DNA of 64,000 nucleotides from assembly GCA_965183885.1 (NCBI GenBank), contig OZ238992.1, positions 806,001-870,000 on the forward strand. The letters are read 5' to 3'. Positions 16,683 to 25,622 of the stretch are shown piece by piece (position 1 is the stretch's first letter; each line of letters begins with the position of its first letter). Below the pieces are notes generated by a model that was not told where the DNA came from, made no database searches, and worked only from the letters and a program-made list of their open reading frames with translations. Origin of the DNA: UWMA-0277 sp965183885 (lineage in GTDB: Bacteria > Bacteroidota > Bacteroidia > Flavobacteriales > BACL11). Both the position numbers and the translations under genes were made by a program.

Positions 16683-17414
16683 TTAAATTTTGCGATACAC
16701 CTCATCAAAGGGAACTCTGAACCGTGGCCCATAAATTCCTTTAGCATCCTTTATTCCACAAGAAATAACCATTGTAATTTCAGCACCAGCAGGAAGCTTT
16801 AAAGCTCGCTTCGCTCTTAGTGTATCGCAACCCTCCATTGCACAAGTATCATAACCAATAGCTGCCATACTTAACATAAAGTTCTCGGCAGCCAGCCCTG
16901 CACTTTTATGAGCTACAATACGCATATCACTTAATCGAGTTTGCCTGTATACAGGTCTAAATAATCCAATAATCTGGAAAATAATGTATTTGATGTATCC
17001 TAATAGACCTAAAAAATCTGTATAAATTGTTGGGATCAATTTCTTGTAATAATCTGTAGCCATTTTTTTGCGCTTCAAATCACGTTCATCAAGGTCTTCT
17101 TTATCATCGTATGCTTTATTCAGGAATTCTACATTAGCCTTTGCTCGTTTTTTCCATAAATCTTTACGAGCTACAACAACAACTAACTGTTGTGCTGTTC
17201 TTGCCGCACTTTGATTCAAACAAGCCTCAGTCATCTTGCTTAAAATATCTTTATTCGTAATATGATGAAATTCCCAAAGCTGAAGATTACTACTTGTTGG
17301 GGCTAAAGAGGCATTAACTAAGCACTGTTTTACTTTTTCTGTATCAATAGGCTCATCTGTATATACCCTAACCGACCTTCTGTATGCAATAGCTTCTGAA
17401 ACTGTTTTTTCCAT
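16683..17414 (-). CDS. Nitroreductase family protein
   Basis: This 243-residue protein belongs to the FMN-dependent nitroreductase family. The N-terminal RRSVRVYTDEPID carries the conserved arginines that bind FMN phosphate, and SLAPTSSNLQLWEF is the usual second motif. A central insertion of about 60 residues (around 95-155) is hydrophobic in part (FLGLLGYIKYIIFQIIGLF) and is unusual for the family, suggesting membrane association or a lid. The electron acceptor is unknown. It is followed by the TlpA-like gene and preceded by a VOC gene, all on the minus strand. Confidence 0.8.
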   Translation of the reverse strand: MEKTVSEAIAYRRSVRVYTDEPIDTEKVKQCLVNASLAPTSSNLQLWEFHHITNKDILSKMTEACLNQSAARTAQQLVVVVARKDLWKKRAKANVEFLNKAYDDKEDLDERDLKRKKMATDYYKKLIPTIYTDFLGLLGYIKYIIFQIIGLFRPVYRQTRLSDMRIVAHKSAGLAAENFMLSMAAIGYDTCAMEGCDTLRAKRALKLPAGAEITMVISCGIKDAKGIYGPRFRVPFDEVYRKI

Positions 17415-17504
17415 ATTTTTTTGTGAAAATTAAAATCTATCTCTGGTTCAATATCAGAGGTATTTATCAATACACAAATATATAGAATTAAAAATTGACT
17501 GCTA

Positions 17505-18230
17505 TTACTTATCAGTTTCAACAATATAGAAGAATGCTTGTTTGGAATTATCCGTAAAAAGCATTCTATAACCCTCGTCAATAATTAAACTTCCCCCATT
17601 TTCAATTATCTTCAATTTTGTAGCATATAAATCTTGTACGCTAAAACTGGAAATCCAATATTCATACTTTCCCTTCAGCTCATTTGGTATCTCAAGAATA
17701 TTAGTAATATGTTCATTATTATGATTAAATACTGCTACTGTACCGTTTCCTTTATCTTCAAATTTCCAATTAAAAATACCTTTATAAAAAGGTATAACCT
17801 TATTTATTTCAGACACGTGCAATTCGTTCCAGACAAGTAAATTAGGAGTGTTCCTAGCTCTAGAGGTTGACAGCCCTTCACCTTCATAAACAGTAAATCC
17901 TGCTCCCTGAGGGTCACGAATAAGTGCTACTTTTCCATACAATGGAACTTCATCAGTCATCTCAATAATACCACCCAGCTCACGAGCATTTTCAACTGTT
18001 TTATCTACATTGTTTACTTGTATGTACGTCATCCAAAAATGAGGCATACGCATTGCTTTAAATTTATCTGGTGTTTCGTACAAACCAATTACTGGAAAAT
18101 TATTAATAAAGACTGTATAATAATCACCCTGATTGCAAAACTTCCATCCAAAAACATTTTCGTAAAAAGGAATTGTTTCCTGAGGTGTATAAGTTGATAG
18201 GTCGGAGTAAATAGGGTTATTTGCTTTCAT
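17505..18230 (-). CDS. VOC (glyoxalase/dioxygenase fold) two-domain protein
   Basis: This 241-residue protein consists of two tandem VOC modules, roughly residues 8-118 and 128-238. Each begins with a FYENVFGWKF- or FYKGIFNWKF-type segment. In the first, DPQGAGFTVYEGEG is the usual end of the fold. Family members bind a divalent metal and act on small electrophiles or antibiotics; the substrate here is not evident. There is a 90-bp gap to the nitroreductase gene. Confidence 0.78.
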   Translation of the reverse strand: MKANNPIYSDLSTYTPQETIPFYENVFGWKFCNQGDYYTVFINNFPVIGLYETPDKFKAMRMPHFWMTYIQVNNVDKTVENARELGGIIEMTDEVPLYGKVALIRDPQGAGFTVYEGEGLSTSRARNTPNLLVWNELHVSEINKVIPFYKGIFNWKFEDKGNGTVAVFNHNNEHITNILEIPNELKGKYEYWISSFSVQDLYATKLKIIENGGSLIIDEGYRMLFTDNSKQAFFYIVETDK

Positions 18231-18342
18231 TGTTAAATTTATTGATGCAAACCTATAACTAAATGGATAGACTCCCTTTGACCTAAATCAAAAACATCAT
18301 CTTACTTCTTATTTGGCTTAAACTTTAAGTACTAAAACCCCA

Positions 18343-19266
18343 TTAATTAACAATATTGTATCCAATTATTTGTTTTCTGAACTGTGTAGGAGTTACTTTA
18401 GTATATTTTTTAAAAAAATTGATAAAATTAGAAGTGTCATTAAAACCTAATTGCAGTGCAATTACCTCCATCGTATTATCAGACATTGAAATCAAAGATT
18501 TAGCTTCTGCTATTAAATACCTTGTAATAATACCTTTAGCAGTTTTTCCAGTTGCTTTTTTTACACACTCAGAAAGATAAATAGAACTAATATTTAGTTT
18601 TGAGGCATAATAATTTAACTTCTGTTTCTTGTGTTTAGTCTCTTTTATCAAGTTTTCAAACCTATAAGTAATTTGTTCAACTCTTGTACTCAAGTTAAGT
18701 CCTGAAGAGTCTGTAACTATAACCCTATTGACTTCAAAAAGAAGAATAGTTAGGTATGACTTAATTATCTCAATATTTTTCTCACTAAGAATTTGAAATT
18801 CAGCATATATTTTTTCTAAGAGCGTAATTAATAAATTAATATGCACATCCGAAATGTTATATGTAGGAGATAAATGCATATTAAAATAAGGAAAACGCTG
18901 AATGATATTATATTCAGATGAATGAAAATTTAAAAATTCAGGAGTAAACAACAGCATATAACCATCCTTAGCTTTCTTGGACTCATGAATATTAAGATGA
19001 ACTGATTGACCAGGAGATAGAAAAAAAAGTTGATTATTTTCCATCTTATAATGTTTTCCTCCTACACTAACATCTAATGAAGAGCCAACAGCAAAAGAAA
19101 ATTCAAAATAATTACCAGAGCGCAGAGCTATATTTTTTGGCATAACCTCATGATGCTCATCAATCTTTATAATATGAAAATTATCTAGCATCTGAAACGC
19201 TGATAATTGCAGCGTTTCTAAATAAGACCTAATATCACTTAACAAATGTGTTTTATTATTATCCAT
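18343..19266 (-). CDS. AraC-family transcriptional regulator
   Basis: This 307-residue protein has an N-terminal cupin-like sensing half and a C-terminal double helix-turn-helix of about 100 residues. The DNA-binding half includes LNISSIYLSECVKKATGKTAKG and ends with FNDTSNFINFFKKYTKVTPTQFR, the classic AraC signature. It is divergent from the outer-membrane protein and MFS genes, 123 bp away, which makes them its likely targets. The ligand is unknown. Confidence 0.9.
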   Translation of the reverse strand: MDNNKTHLLSDIRSYLETLQLSAFQMLDNFHIIKIDEHHEVMPKNIALRSGNYFEFSFAVGSSLDVSVGGKHYKMENNQLFFLSPGQSVHLNIHESKKAKDGYMLLFTPEFLNFHSSEYNIIQRFPYFNMHLSPTYNISDVHINLLITLLEKIYAEFQILSEKNIEIIKSYLTILLFEVNRVIVTDSSGLNLSTRVEQITYRFENLIKETKHKKQKLNYYASKLNISSIYLSECVKKATGKTAKGIITRYLIAEAKSLISMSDNTMEVIALQLGFNDTSNFINFFKKYTKVTPTQFRKQIIGYNIVN

Positions 19267-19354
19267 AAGTTTTTATAAAAGAATGAAACAAAAATACCAT
19301 ATTATTTACATGTATTTCCAAATATATTGCATTTAATTAATGTTTTTAGGGTGT

Positions 19355-19362
19355 TATTTTTG
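19355..19362 (+). promoter_or_regulatory. -7 promoter element of the OMP-MFS unit
   Basis: TATTTTTG matches TAnnTTTG, 27 nt before the ATG at 19390. It lies in the 123-bp region shared with the divergent AraC gene, so it is a plausible target of that regulator. Confidence 0.55.
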
Positions 19363-19389
19363 CATCATTATTAATTTAAAAACTAAAAC

Positions 19390-20034
19390 ATGAAACATAT
19401 AATTATAATAGTACTATTAGTACCTACACTATTAATGGCTAAAGAAGAAAAATATACTAAATCAAACGAACCATCTCCAATCCCTGTTGAGATTCAAGCA
19501 GGAGATAAGTCAAGCTCTTACCAACTAATATTAAGCAGGAAAATTGTTAAGGGTGAAAAATTAAATTATTTCAATCTGGTTAGCTATAAGCACAATTATG
19601 ATGACAATCTTCCAAAGAATTATTTAATCCAGTCCATTGTGAGTTACAATATTATGAAAAACCTTAGCGTTGGGTTTGGAGCAAATCTTAAATCTTTTAG
19701 TGGCGTTAAACCTTTAATTTCTGCATTCTATGAAAATGCTTCTAAAAATCACTTTTTACTTATTCAACCGAGCTACGAATTAGATAAAGATGGATTATTT
19801 GAGTTATTTACCACCTTCACATGGTCACCAAGAAATGAGAAAAAAGTACAACCTTATTTTAATATTCAAGCATTAATATCGTTTAATGAAAATCATGCTC
19901 ATAGTTATCATAATTGGAGACTAGGAGCTCAGTATAAAATATTTCGTTTTGGACCAGCAATAAACATACAATATTTAGGGAAAAATGCCATCAGCAACAC
20001 AAATATAGGTGGATTCATTAATGTATTAATTTAA
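19390..20034 (+). CDS. Small outer-membrane-like protein of unknown function
   Basis: A 214-residue protein with a signal peptide (MKHIIIIVLLVPTLLMAK). The mature part is a series of amphipathic strands with alternating aromatic and polar residues and ends in a hydrophobic strand, GGFINVLI. That pattern fits a small beta-barrel. I do not recognise the family. It lies 5 bp before an MFS exporter and opposite an AraC regulator, so it may be an outer-membrane or sensing component induced with the exporter. Confidence 0.6.
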   Translation: MKHIIIIVLLVPTLLMAKEEKYTKSNEPSPIPVEIQAGDKSSSYQLILSRKIVKGEKLNYFNLVSYKHNYDDNLPKNYLIQSIVSYNIMKNLSVGFGANLKSFSGVKPLISAFYENASKNHFLLIQPSYELDKDGLFELFTTFTWSPRNEKKVQPYFNIQALISFNENHAHSYHNWRLGAQYKIFRFGPAINIQYLGKNAISNTNIGGFINVLI

Positions 20035-20039
20035 AAAAC

Positions 20040-21206
20040 ATGAAACCAAATAAAACAGCATTACCTGTTCTTTTTATTCTAGTTATTTTAGGAGCATTAG
20101 GTATAGATTTATTCTTGCCTTCATTCCCTAATATGATGGAATATTTTAAAATAAATAAAAATCAAATACAACTTACAATATCAATTTACATCTTATTCTA
20201 CGGTCTTGGACAGCTATTAATTGGAGGCTACTCAGATAAGAAAGGAAGGCGAGCTTCTGCACTAATAGGTTTAAGCCTATATTTTTTAGGAAGTATAATT
20301 GGAGCCTCTTCAGATGAGTTTAACCTATTATTAATCGGACGAGCTTTACAGGGATTAGGAGGTGCTAGTACAACAGTATCTGCTATGGCATGGGTACGTG
20401 AAAACTTTAGCCAAAAAGAATCGGTAAAATGGTTAAGTTACATGGTCGGTGCAATTGGAATTATCCCTGCTTTTGCTCCTTTTCTTGGAAGTACCTTAGC
20501 AGATAGTTTTGGCTGGCAGTCAACCTTTATTTTTAAAGCAACACTAGGTTTTATCTTGTTTTGGGGAGTTTACTATCTAGTACCCAAAGGAACCTCTGTT
20601 CAAGCCACAGCAGGAGAATGTGGATTTAAGGGAATTATTTCGGACAAGCTATTTCGCAGATACAACCTTACTGCAATGGTTGGGATGGGAGCTATTTTAA
20701 CTTATACTGCAAATGCCCCAATTGTAGCAATGGAATATGGAAATTTAAACGAATATCAATTTTCTATTTTATTTGGATCTCTTGGTTTAGGTCAATTGAT
20801 TATCGCACTAATATCTCCAAAAATAGCATTCAAAATAGGACAAGAAAATACAGTAATAATTGGTATAGTACTAGCATTTTTAAGTGCATTTTCCTTTTTC
20901 TATATAGAAAAAGAAGCTATTATCTTATACTTTTTATTTAGTGGGCTTGGCTTATTAGGTGTTAGCTTAATGTTTGGACCTACTTTAGCACTAACCTTAA
21001 CTAACTTTAGTAAATGTGCAGGAAAGGCAACTTCTTTTGATGGATTTTTAAAAATGACTGGAGCAGCTTTAATAACAGCTTTAATGAATAGTATAAGTTC
21101 AAATGCTGTTTTCTCCACTGGATTAGCATTTTTGCTTTTCATTATTCCTTTAGGTTTTATATTATTTTCTTTAAAAAAAGTAAGTAGTAAAATATATACT
21201 TTCTGA
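20040..21206 (+). CDS. Bcr/CflA-like MFS efflux transporter
   Basis: This 388-residue integral membrane protein has about 12 transmembrane spans. The MFS loop motif is GGYSDKKGRR (residues 61-70), and IGRALQGLGGASTTV is the Bcr/CflA-type motif in the fourth span. Relatives export drugs such as bicyclomycin and chloramphenicol using the proton gradient. It starts 5 bp after the outer-membrane-like gene. A hairpin with a T-tract lies about 115 bp downstream. Confidence 0.85.
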   Translation: MKPNKTALPVLFILVILGALGIDLFLPSFPNMMEYFKINKNQIQLTISIYILFYGLGQLLIGGYSDKKGRRASALIGLSLYFLGSIIGASSDEFNLLLIGRALQGLGGASTTVSAMAWVRENFSQKESVKWLSYMVGAIGIIPAFAPFLGSTLADSFGWQSTFIFKATLGFILFWGVYYLVPKGTSVQATAGECGFKGIISDKLFRRYNLTAMVGMGAILTYTANAPIVAMEYGNLNEYQFSILFGSLGLGQLIIALISPKIAFKIGQENTVIIGIVLAFLSAFSFFYIEKEAIILYFLFSGLGLLGVSLMFGPTLALTLTNFSKCAGKATSFDGFLKMTGAALITALMNSISSNAVFSTGLAFLLFIIPLGFILFSLKKVSSKIYTF

Positions 21207-21320
21207 GTATCAACCATTGTTTACCGTAATAACTTCCTTGTTCTAAAACAAAACTACCTTCAACATATCTAAATTATCCTTATTTTGGAATTAAGCATAG
21301 CGCATAAATATACTGCATTA

Positions 21321-21345
21321 AATAGATTTAAAAAACCAATCTATT
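21321..21345 (+). terminator. AT-rich hairpin terminator
   Basis: The 8-bp stem AATAGATT / AATCTATT with a 9-nt loop is followed directly by TTT. It separates the OMP-MFS unit from the UbiA-like gene, whose -7 element lies 30 bp further on. The low G+C of the stem lowers confidence. Confidence 0.5.
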
Positions 21346-21375
21346 TTTAAGCACCTCTTAGTAATTAGATATTTT

Positions 21376-21383
21376 TATCTTTG
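21376..21383 (+). promoter_or_regulatory. -7 promoter element of the UbiA-like gene
   Basis: TATCTTTG matches TAnnTTTG, with only 4 nt between it and the ATG at 21388, so the mRNA should be leaderless or nearly so. It may also drive the kynurenine operon, which begins 37 bp after this gene ends. Confidence 0.65.
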
Positions 21384-21387
21384 GTTA

Positions 21388-22200
21388 ATGAAATCCCTAA
21401 AACAGTTTTTAGTTTACAGTAATGTACTTGTTGCTTTTTGTGTGCTTGCACTAGCACTCAGTTCTGAGGTTTTATTGGGTTCTTCAAATTATAGCATTAA
21501 TCAGTTTGTATTCTTTGCCACACTGTTTACCTATAACTTTCAACGCATTGTTCAGGTTAAAAAAGGGAAACAACATATTCGTAAAAATTGGCTAGAAAAA
21601 TACAAATACATCATTAATGGAATTACTCTTATTAGTGGGTTAATAAGTGCTTATCACTTTTTCTCATTTCAACTGAGCACTCAAATTGTTATTGTATTTT
21701 CTGGAATAATATCACTACTCTATCCTTTTGGGCTTAGAAACATTCCTTTTAGCAAAATATTCATCATTAGCTTAGTATGGGTGCTAAGTACTCAACTGTT
21801 ACTTATCTTAGAAAACGATATTGCTTTTTCTCAGAATATTATTTTGCATTTACTTGCACGATTTTTATTTGTTTTCGCCATAACTATTCCTTTTGATATC
21901 CGAGATTTGAAATATGATGCTGAAGATTTAAAGACAATTCCTATAATATTTGGTGTTTCAAAAGCAAAATCAATTGCTATTTTTAGCTTAATTATTGCTA
22001 TGATTATTGCTGTTTTTCAGCTACTACAGCATGGCCTAAATTCGGCAAATTTACTAGCATTAATTTTAGCCTATTTTTTAGCTGTTATTCTCATAAAAAA
22101 ATCAATCGTTAATAGCAGTGAAATGTATTTTTCTTTCTGGATAGAATCTCTTAGTATTTTCTACTATCTCTTTTTAGTAAGTTCTGTTTTGATGTTTTAA
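21388..22200 (+). CDS. UbiA-superfamily-like membrane protein
   Basis: This 270-residue protein has about eight hydrophobic spans. FDIRDLKYDAEDLKTIP (about residues 169-185) matches the second aspartate-rich motif of UbiA prenyltransferases (DxxDxxxD type). At the site of the first motif, NDxxDxxxD, the sequence reads FTYNFQRIVQV and lacks the aspartates, so normal Mg-diphosphate binding is doubtful. It may be a divergent or inactive family member. It ends 37 bp before the tryptophan dioxygenase gene and may be read together with that operon. Confidence 0.65.
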   Translation: MKSLKQFLVYSNVLVAFCVLALALSSEVLLGSSNYSINQFVFFATLFTYNFQRIVQVKKGKQHIRKNWLEKYKYIINGITLISGLISAYHFFSFQLSTQIVIVFSGIISLLYPFGLRNIPFSKIFIISLVWVLSTQLLLILENDIAFSQNIILHLLARFLFVFAITIPFDIRDLKYDAEDLKTIPIIFGVSKAKSIAIFSLIIAMIIAVFQLLQHGLNSANLLALILAYFLAVILIKKSIVNSSEMYFSFWIESLSIFYYLFLVSSVLMF

Positions 22201-22237
22201 ATCATATGCTTACTTTTACTGCTTTAAAAATTTTAAT

Positions 22238-23326
22238 ATGTCAGAAAAGATATCATCAGTTCATTATATTGATTATTTAGAACTTGATAAAGTGCTTAAT
22301 GCACAACACCCCCTAAGCGGAGAAGGAAAAGATGCTGCACACGAAGAAATGTTATTTATTATAATTCATCAAACTTATGAGTTATGGTTTAAGCAGATAT
22401 TACATGAAGTAGAATCAGCAATGGATTTATTCCGTAATGATAAAATTAACGAATCGAGTGTTGGGACTATCGTTAGTCGTATGGAAAGAGTAAATACAAT
22501 TATGACTACTCTTGTAAATCAACTGGATATCTTAGAAACAATGACATCATTAAACTTTCTTGACTTCCGTCATCACTTATCTCCAGCATCAGGATTTCAA
22601 TCTCACCAATTCCGTAAACTAGAAGTAATGCTTGGTTTAAAAATAAAGAAAAGGCATGAGTTTGGAGGTTGCCCTTACCATGCACAATTTGAAGGAAAGA
22701 AAAAAGAAGAAGTATTAGGATTAGAGGCTCAAGAGTCATTATTTGATTTAGTTGAAAAGTGGCTAGAGCGTATTCCATTCTTAAACTTAGATGGATTTAA
22801 TTTTATTGAGCAGTACGAAGAGGCTGTAAATAAGATGATGAATAAAGAAATTGCTGGAATTAAAGCTGCAACTTTAACTGAGGATGATAGAGCTTTAAGA
22901 ATAAGAATGATTGAAGAAAACAGAACTTACTTTGAAAGAGTTTTGAGTGAAGACATTCACAACCAAGCAATAGAAAAAGGTGAAACAAACCTATCGTATA
23001 AAGCAACAATGTCAGCTTTATTGATAAACCTATACAGAGAACAACCCATTTTACATTTACCCTATAAATTTTTAAAGAACCTAGTTGAGCTTGATCATAA
23101 ACTTGCTACTTGGAGGTTCCGTCATGTACAAATGGTTGAAAAGATGTTAGGACAGAAAATTGGAACTGGAGGATCATCAGGACAAGGTTACCTAAAAGAG
23201 ACTGTTGATAAGCACAAGATATTTACCGATATGGCAAACATCTCAACATTAATGATTTCAAGATCATACCTACCAGAACTACCACAAAATATTAAAGAAA
23301 AATTAAGCTTTAACTACTCAAAATAA
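22238..23326 (+). CDS. kynA: Tryptophan 2,3-dioxygenase
   Basis: This heme enzyme opens the indole ring of tryptophan to N-formylkynurenine, the first step of the pathway encoded by this operon. The distal-pocket motif HQTYELWFKQ places H44 where TDO proteins use a substrate-contacting histidine. The heme ligand is H296 in RFRHVQMVE, and GTGGSSG is the conserved substrate loop. The 362-residue length fits the bacterial and animal type. A near-consensus -7 element (TACTTTTA, 22211-22218) may be the operon promoter. The SDR gene begins at the next base after its stop. Confidence 0.95.
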   Translation: MSEKISSVHYIDYLELDKVLNAQHPLSGEGKDAAHEEMLFIIIHQTYELWFKQILHEVESAMDLFRNDKINESSVGTIVSRMERVNTIMTTLVNQLDILETMTSLNFLDFRHHLSPASGFQSHQFRKLEVMLGLKIKKRHEFGGCPYHAQFEGKKKEEVLGLEAQESLFDLVEKWLERIPFLNLDGFNFIEQYEEAVNKMMNKEIAGIKAATLTEDDRALRIRMIEENRTYFERVLSEDIHNQAIEKGETNLSYKATMSALLINLYREQPILHLPYKFLKNLVELDHKLATWRFRHVQMVEKMLGQKIGTGGSSGQGYLKETVDKHKIFTDMANISTLMISRSYLPELPQNIKEKLSFNYSK

Positions 23327-24106
23327 ATGAACATATCATTAAAAAATAAAAACGCAATTGTATGCGGTAGTACGCAAGGAATTGGAGAATATTCTGCACT
23401 TGAACTTTCAAAATTAGGAGCTAATATTACACTAGTTGCTCGTAATGAGGAAAAATTAAAATCTGTTTTAGCCACATTAGATTCAAGCCAAGGGCAGGAG
23501 CATAATTATTTATGTATTGACTTTAGCAACTCAACAGAGCTAGAGCAACAATTAACTACTCTTAAAGGAGATTTTCATATCCTAATAAATAATACTGGAG
23601 GTCCTGCTGGAGGTCCTATTACTGCTGCAAGCCCTCAAGCATTTGAGGATGCTTTTAGAATGCATCTCATCAATAATCAACTTTTAGTAAAGCGTGTAGT
23701 TGAAGGAATGAAAAATGCAAAATTTGGTAGAATAATCAATATCATTTCAACTTCTGTAAAAGCACCTATACCTGGTTTAGGAGTTTCCAACACTATAAGG
23801 GCTGCTGTTGCTTCTTGGGCAAAAACACTTTCTTTAGAATTAGGAGCTTATGGCATTACAGTTAACAATGTATTACCTGGCTTTACCAATACCAACAGAT
23901 TAAAAACTTTAATTACTAAAAAAGCTGAAACGCAAGGAAAAACAGAAGAAGAAATTGCAAATACTATGAAAGGAGCTGTGCCTGCAAATAGATTTGGTGA
24001 GGCCTATGAAGTAGCGAATGCAGTGGCATTTTTATGCAGTCCAGCAGCAGCTTATATTAACGGAATTAACCTCCCAGTTGATGGAGGTAGAACAGCAAGT
24101 TTATAG
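23327..24106 (+). CDS. SDR-fold oxidoreductase with altered active site
   Basis: A 259-residue short-chain dehydrogenase fold. The cofactor motif GSTQGIG (14-20) and LINNTGG (87-92) are intact, and a catalytic-type serine is present in IISTS (141-143). The YxxxK pair is replaced by S154 and R158 (in SNTIRAA), a variant I recall in a subset of SDR proteins. Dehydrogenase activity by the usual proton relay is therefore uncertain. The gene sits between kynA and the aminomuconate semialdehyde dehydrogenase with no gap to kynA, so a role in tryptophan catabolism is likely, but its step is not known. Confidence 0.8.
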   Translation: MNISLKNKNAIVCGSTQGIGEYSALELSKLGANITLVARNEEKLKSVLATLDSSQGQEHNYLCIDFSNSTELEQQLTTLKGDFHILINNTGGPAGGPITAASPQAFEDAFRMHLINNQLLVKRVVEGMKNAKFGRIINIISTSVKAPIPGLGVSNTIRAAVASWAKTLSLELGAYGITVNNVLPGFTNTNRLKTLITKKAETQGKTEEEIANTMKGAVPANRFGEAYEVANAVAFLCSPAAAYINGINLPVDGGRTASL

Positions 24107-24176
24107 AACTTAGTTTGTGATTAGTGGTTTGTAGAATTCAACAAACGAACCTCCACAAACAACAAACAAAACGTAA
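24107..24176. other. Only sizeable gap inside the kynurenine operon
   Basis: Seventy bases separate the SDR from the aldehyde dehydrogenase. They contain repeated GTTTGT words and their complement (ACAAAC), so a loose hairpin is possible. A similar word set occurs at about 43552-43581 in the other orientation. No TAnnTTTG element was seen, so read-through from kynA is assumed. Confidence 0.35.
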
Positions 24177-25619
24177 ATGGAAAAGATTTTAAACTACATA
24201 AACGGTGAATTGGTAGCGCCAACAAACGGAAACTATTTAGATAATTACAACCCATCAAATGGGGAAATATATTCATTAATTCCTGACAGTGAAAAAAGCG
24301 ATATTGATAATGCAGTTGCTGCAGCCAAAGAAGCTTTTAAAACATGGAGTAAAACCACCAAGCAAGAGCGTTCAGATATGCTTATGAAGCTTGCTGATAC
24401 TATTGAAAAATATACCGATGAGCTAGTAGCTGCTGAGAGTAAAGATAATGGAAAGCCTGAAAGTGTTGCTGCTGCTGTTGATATTCCAAGAGCACCTGCA
24501 AACTTTAGATTTTTTGCTACTGCTGTGCTTCATTTTAATTCTGAAGTAAATGAGATGGATGGTATGGCCTTAAATTATACTTTACGCCAGCCAGTAGGGG
24601 TTGCAGCTTGTATCTCTCCTTGGAATTTACCTTTATATCTGTTAACTTGGAAAATTGCTCCTGCATTAGCAGCAGGAAATACGGTGGTTGCAAAACCATC
24701 AGAAGTAACTCCTATGACGGCTTATATTTTAAGTAAAATATGTATTGAAGCCGGACTACCTAAAGGAGTTTTAAATATTGTACATGGTTTAGGATTAAAA
24801 ACTGGAGACCCACTTACTACACATCCTGACACTCCTATTGTTTCTTTTACAGGAGGTACAGTTACAGGACAGCATATCGCAACAGTTACTGCTCCTATGT
24901 TTAAAAAACTATCTTTAGAGTTAGGAGGTAAAAACCCAAATATTGTTTTTGCTGATGCTAATTTTGATAAAGCCGTAAGTGTTGCTGCAAAAGCTGCATT
25001 CTCAAATCAAGGACAAATTTGTCTTTGTGGCTCTCGTTTGTTTGTACAGCAAGAAATTTATGAAGATTTTAAAGCTGCTTTAGTAAAAAGAGTTGCAAAA
25101 TTAAAAGTTGGTGATCCTAAAGATAAATCATCTAATTTAGGAGCTGTAGTTTCTGAACCTCACATGAATAAAATACTATCTAAAATTGAGGAAGCAAAAC
25201 AATTAGGAGGTAAGGTTATTTGTGGTGGCGAAAGAGTTATTTTGGATGGAGAACTTAGTAAAGGCTATTACATTCAGCCAACAATAATTGAAGGTTTATC
25301 CTACGATTGCTCTATTAATCAAGAAGAGATATTTGGTCCTGTAGTTACCATTATGCCTTTTGATACTGAGGAGGAAGTAGTAGCAATGGCAAACTCTACA
25401 CGCTATGGTTTATCAGCTTCTATCTTTACTGAAAATATTAGTAGAGGACACAGAGTAGCTGCTAATATTGATTCAGGTATTGTTTGGATTAACACTTGGC
25501 TGCTTAGAGATTTAAGAATTCCTTTTGGAGGAATGAAGCACTCAGGAGTTGGTCGTGAAGGTGGCTTTAAATCGCTACAATTTTTTACTGAACCTAAAAA
25601 TGTTTGTATTAAAATATAG
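24177..25619 (+). CDS. 2-aminomuconate 6-semialdehyde dehydrogenase (ALDH family)
   Basis: A 480-residue NAD-dependent aldehyde dehydrogenase. Catalytic residues are E248 (in LELGGKNPN) and C282 (in GQICLC); SFTGG is the cofactor loop. Among its relatives are the 2-aminomuconate and 2-hydroxymuconate semialdehyde dehydrogenases AmnC and NbaE. The assignment to aminomuconate semialdehyde rests on the operon, which supplies the preceding ACMS decarboxylase and the following deaminase. The product would be 2-aminomuconate. The SRPBCC gene follows after 3 bp. Confidence 0.88.
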   Translation: MEKILNYINGELVAPTNGNYLDNYNPSNGEIYSLIPDSEKSDIDNAVAAAKEAFKTWSKTTKQERSDMLMKLADTIEKYTDELVAAESKDNGKPESVAAAVDIPRAPANFRFFATAVLHFNSEVNEMDGMALNYTLRQPVGVAACISPWNLPLYLLTWKIAPALAAGNTVVAKPSEVTPMTAYILSKICIEAGLPKGVLNIVHGLGLKTGDPLTTHPDTPIVSFTGGTVTGQHIATVTAPMFKKLSLELGGKNPNIVFADANFDKAVSVAAKAAFSNQGQICLCGSRLFVQQEIYEDFKAALVKRVAKLKVGDPKDKSSNLGAVVSEPHMNKILSKIEEAKQLGGKVICGGERVILDGELSKGYYIQPTIIEGLSYDCSINQEEIFGPVVTIMPFDTEEEVVAMANSTRYGLSASIFTENISRGHRVAANIDSGIVWINTWLLRDLRIPFGGMKHSGVGREGGFKSLQFFTEPKNVCIKI

Positions 25620-25622
25620 CTT

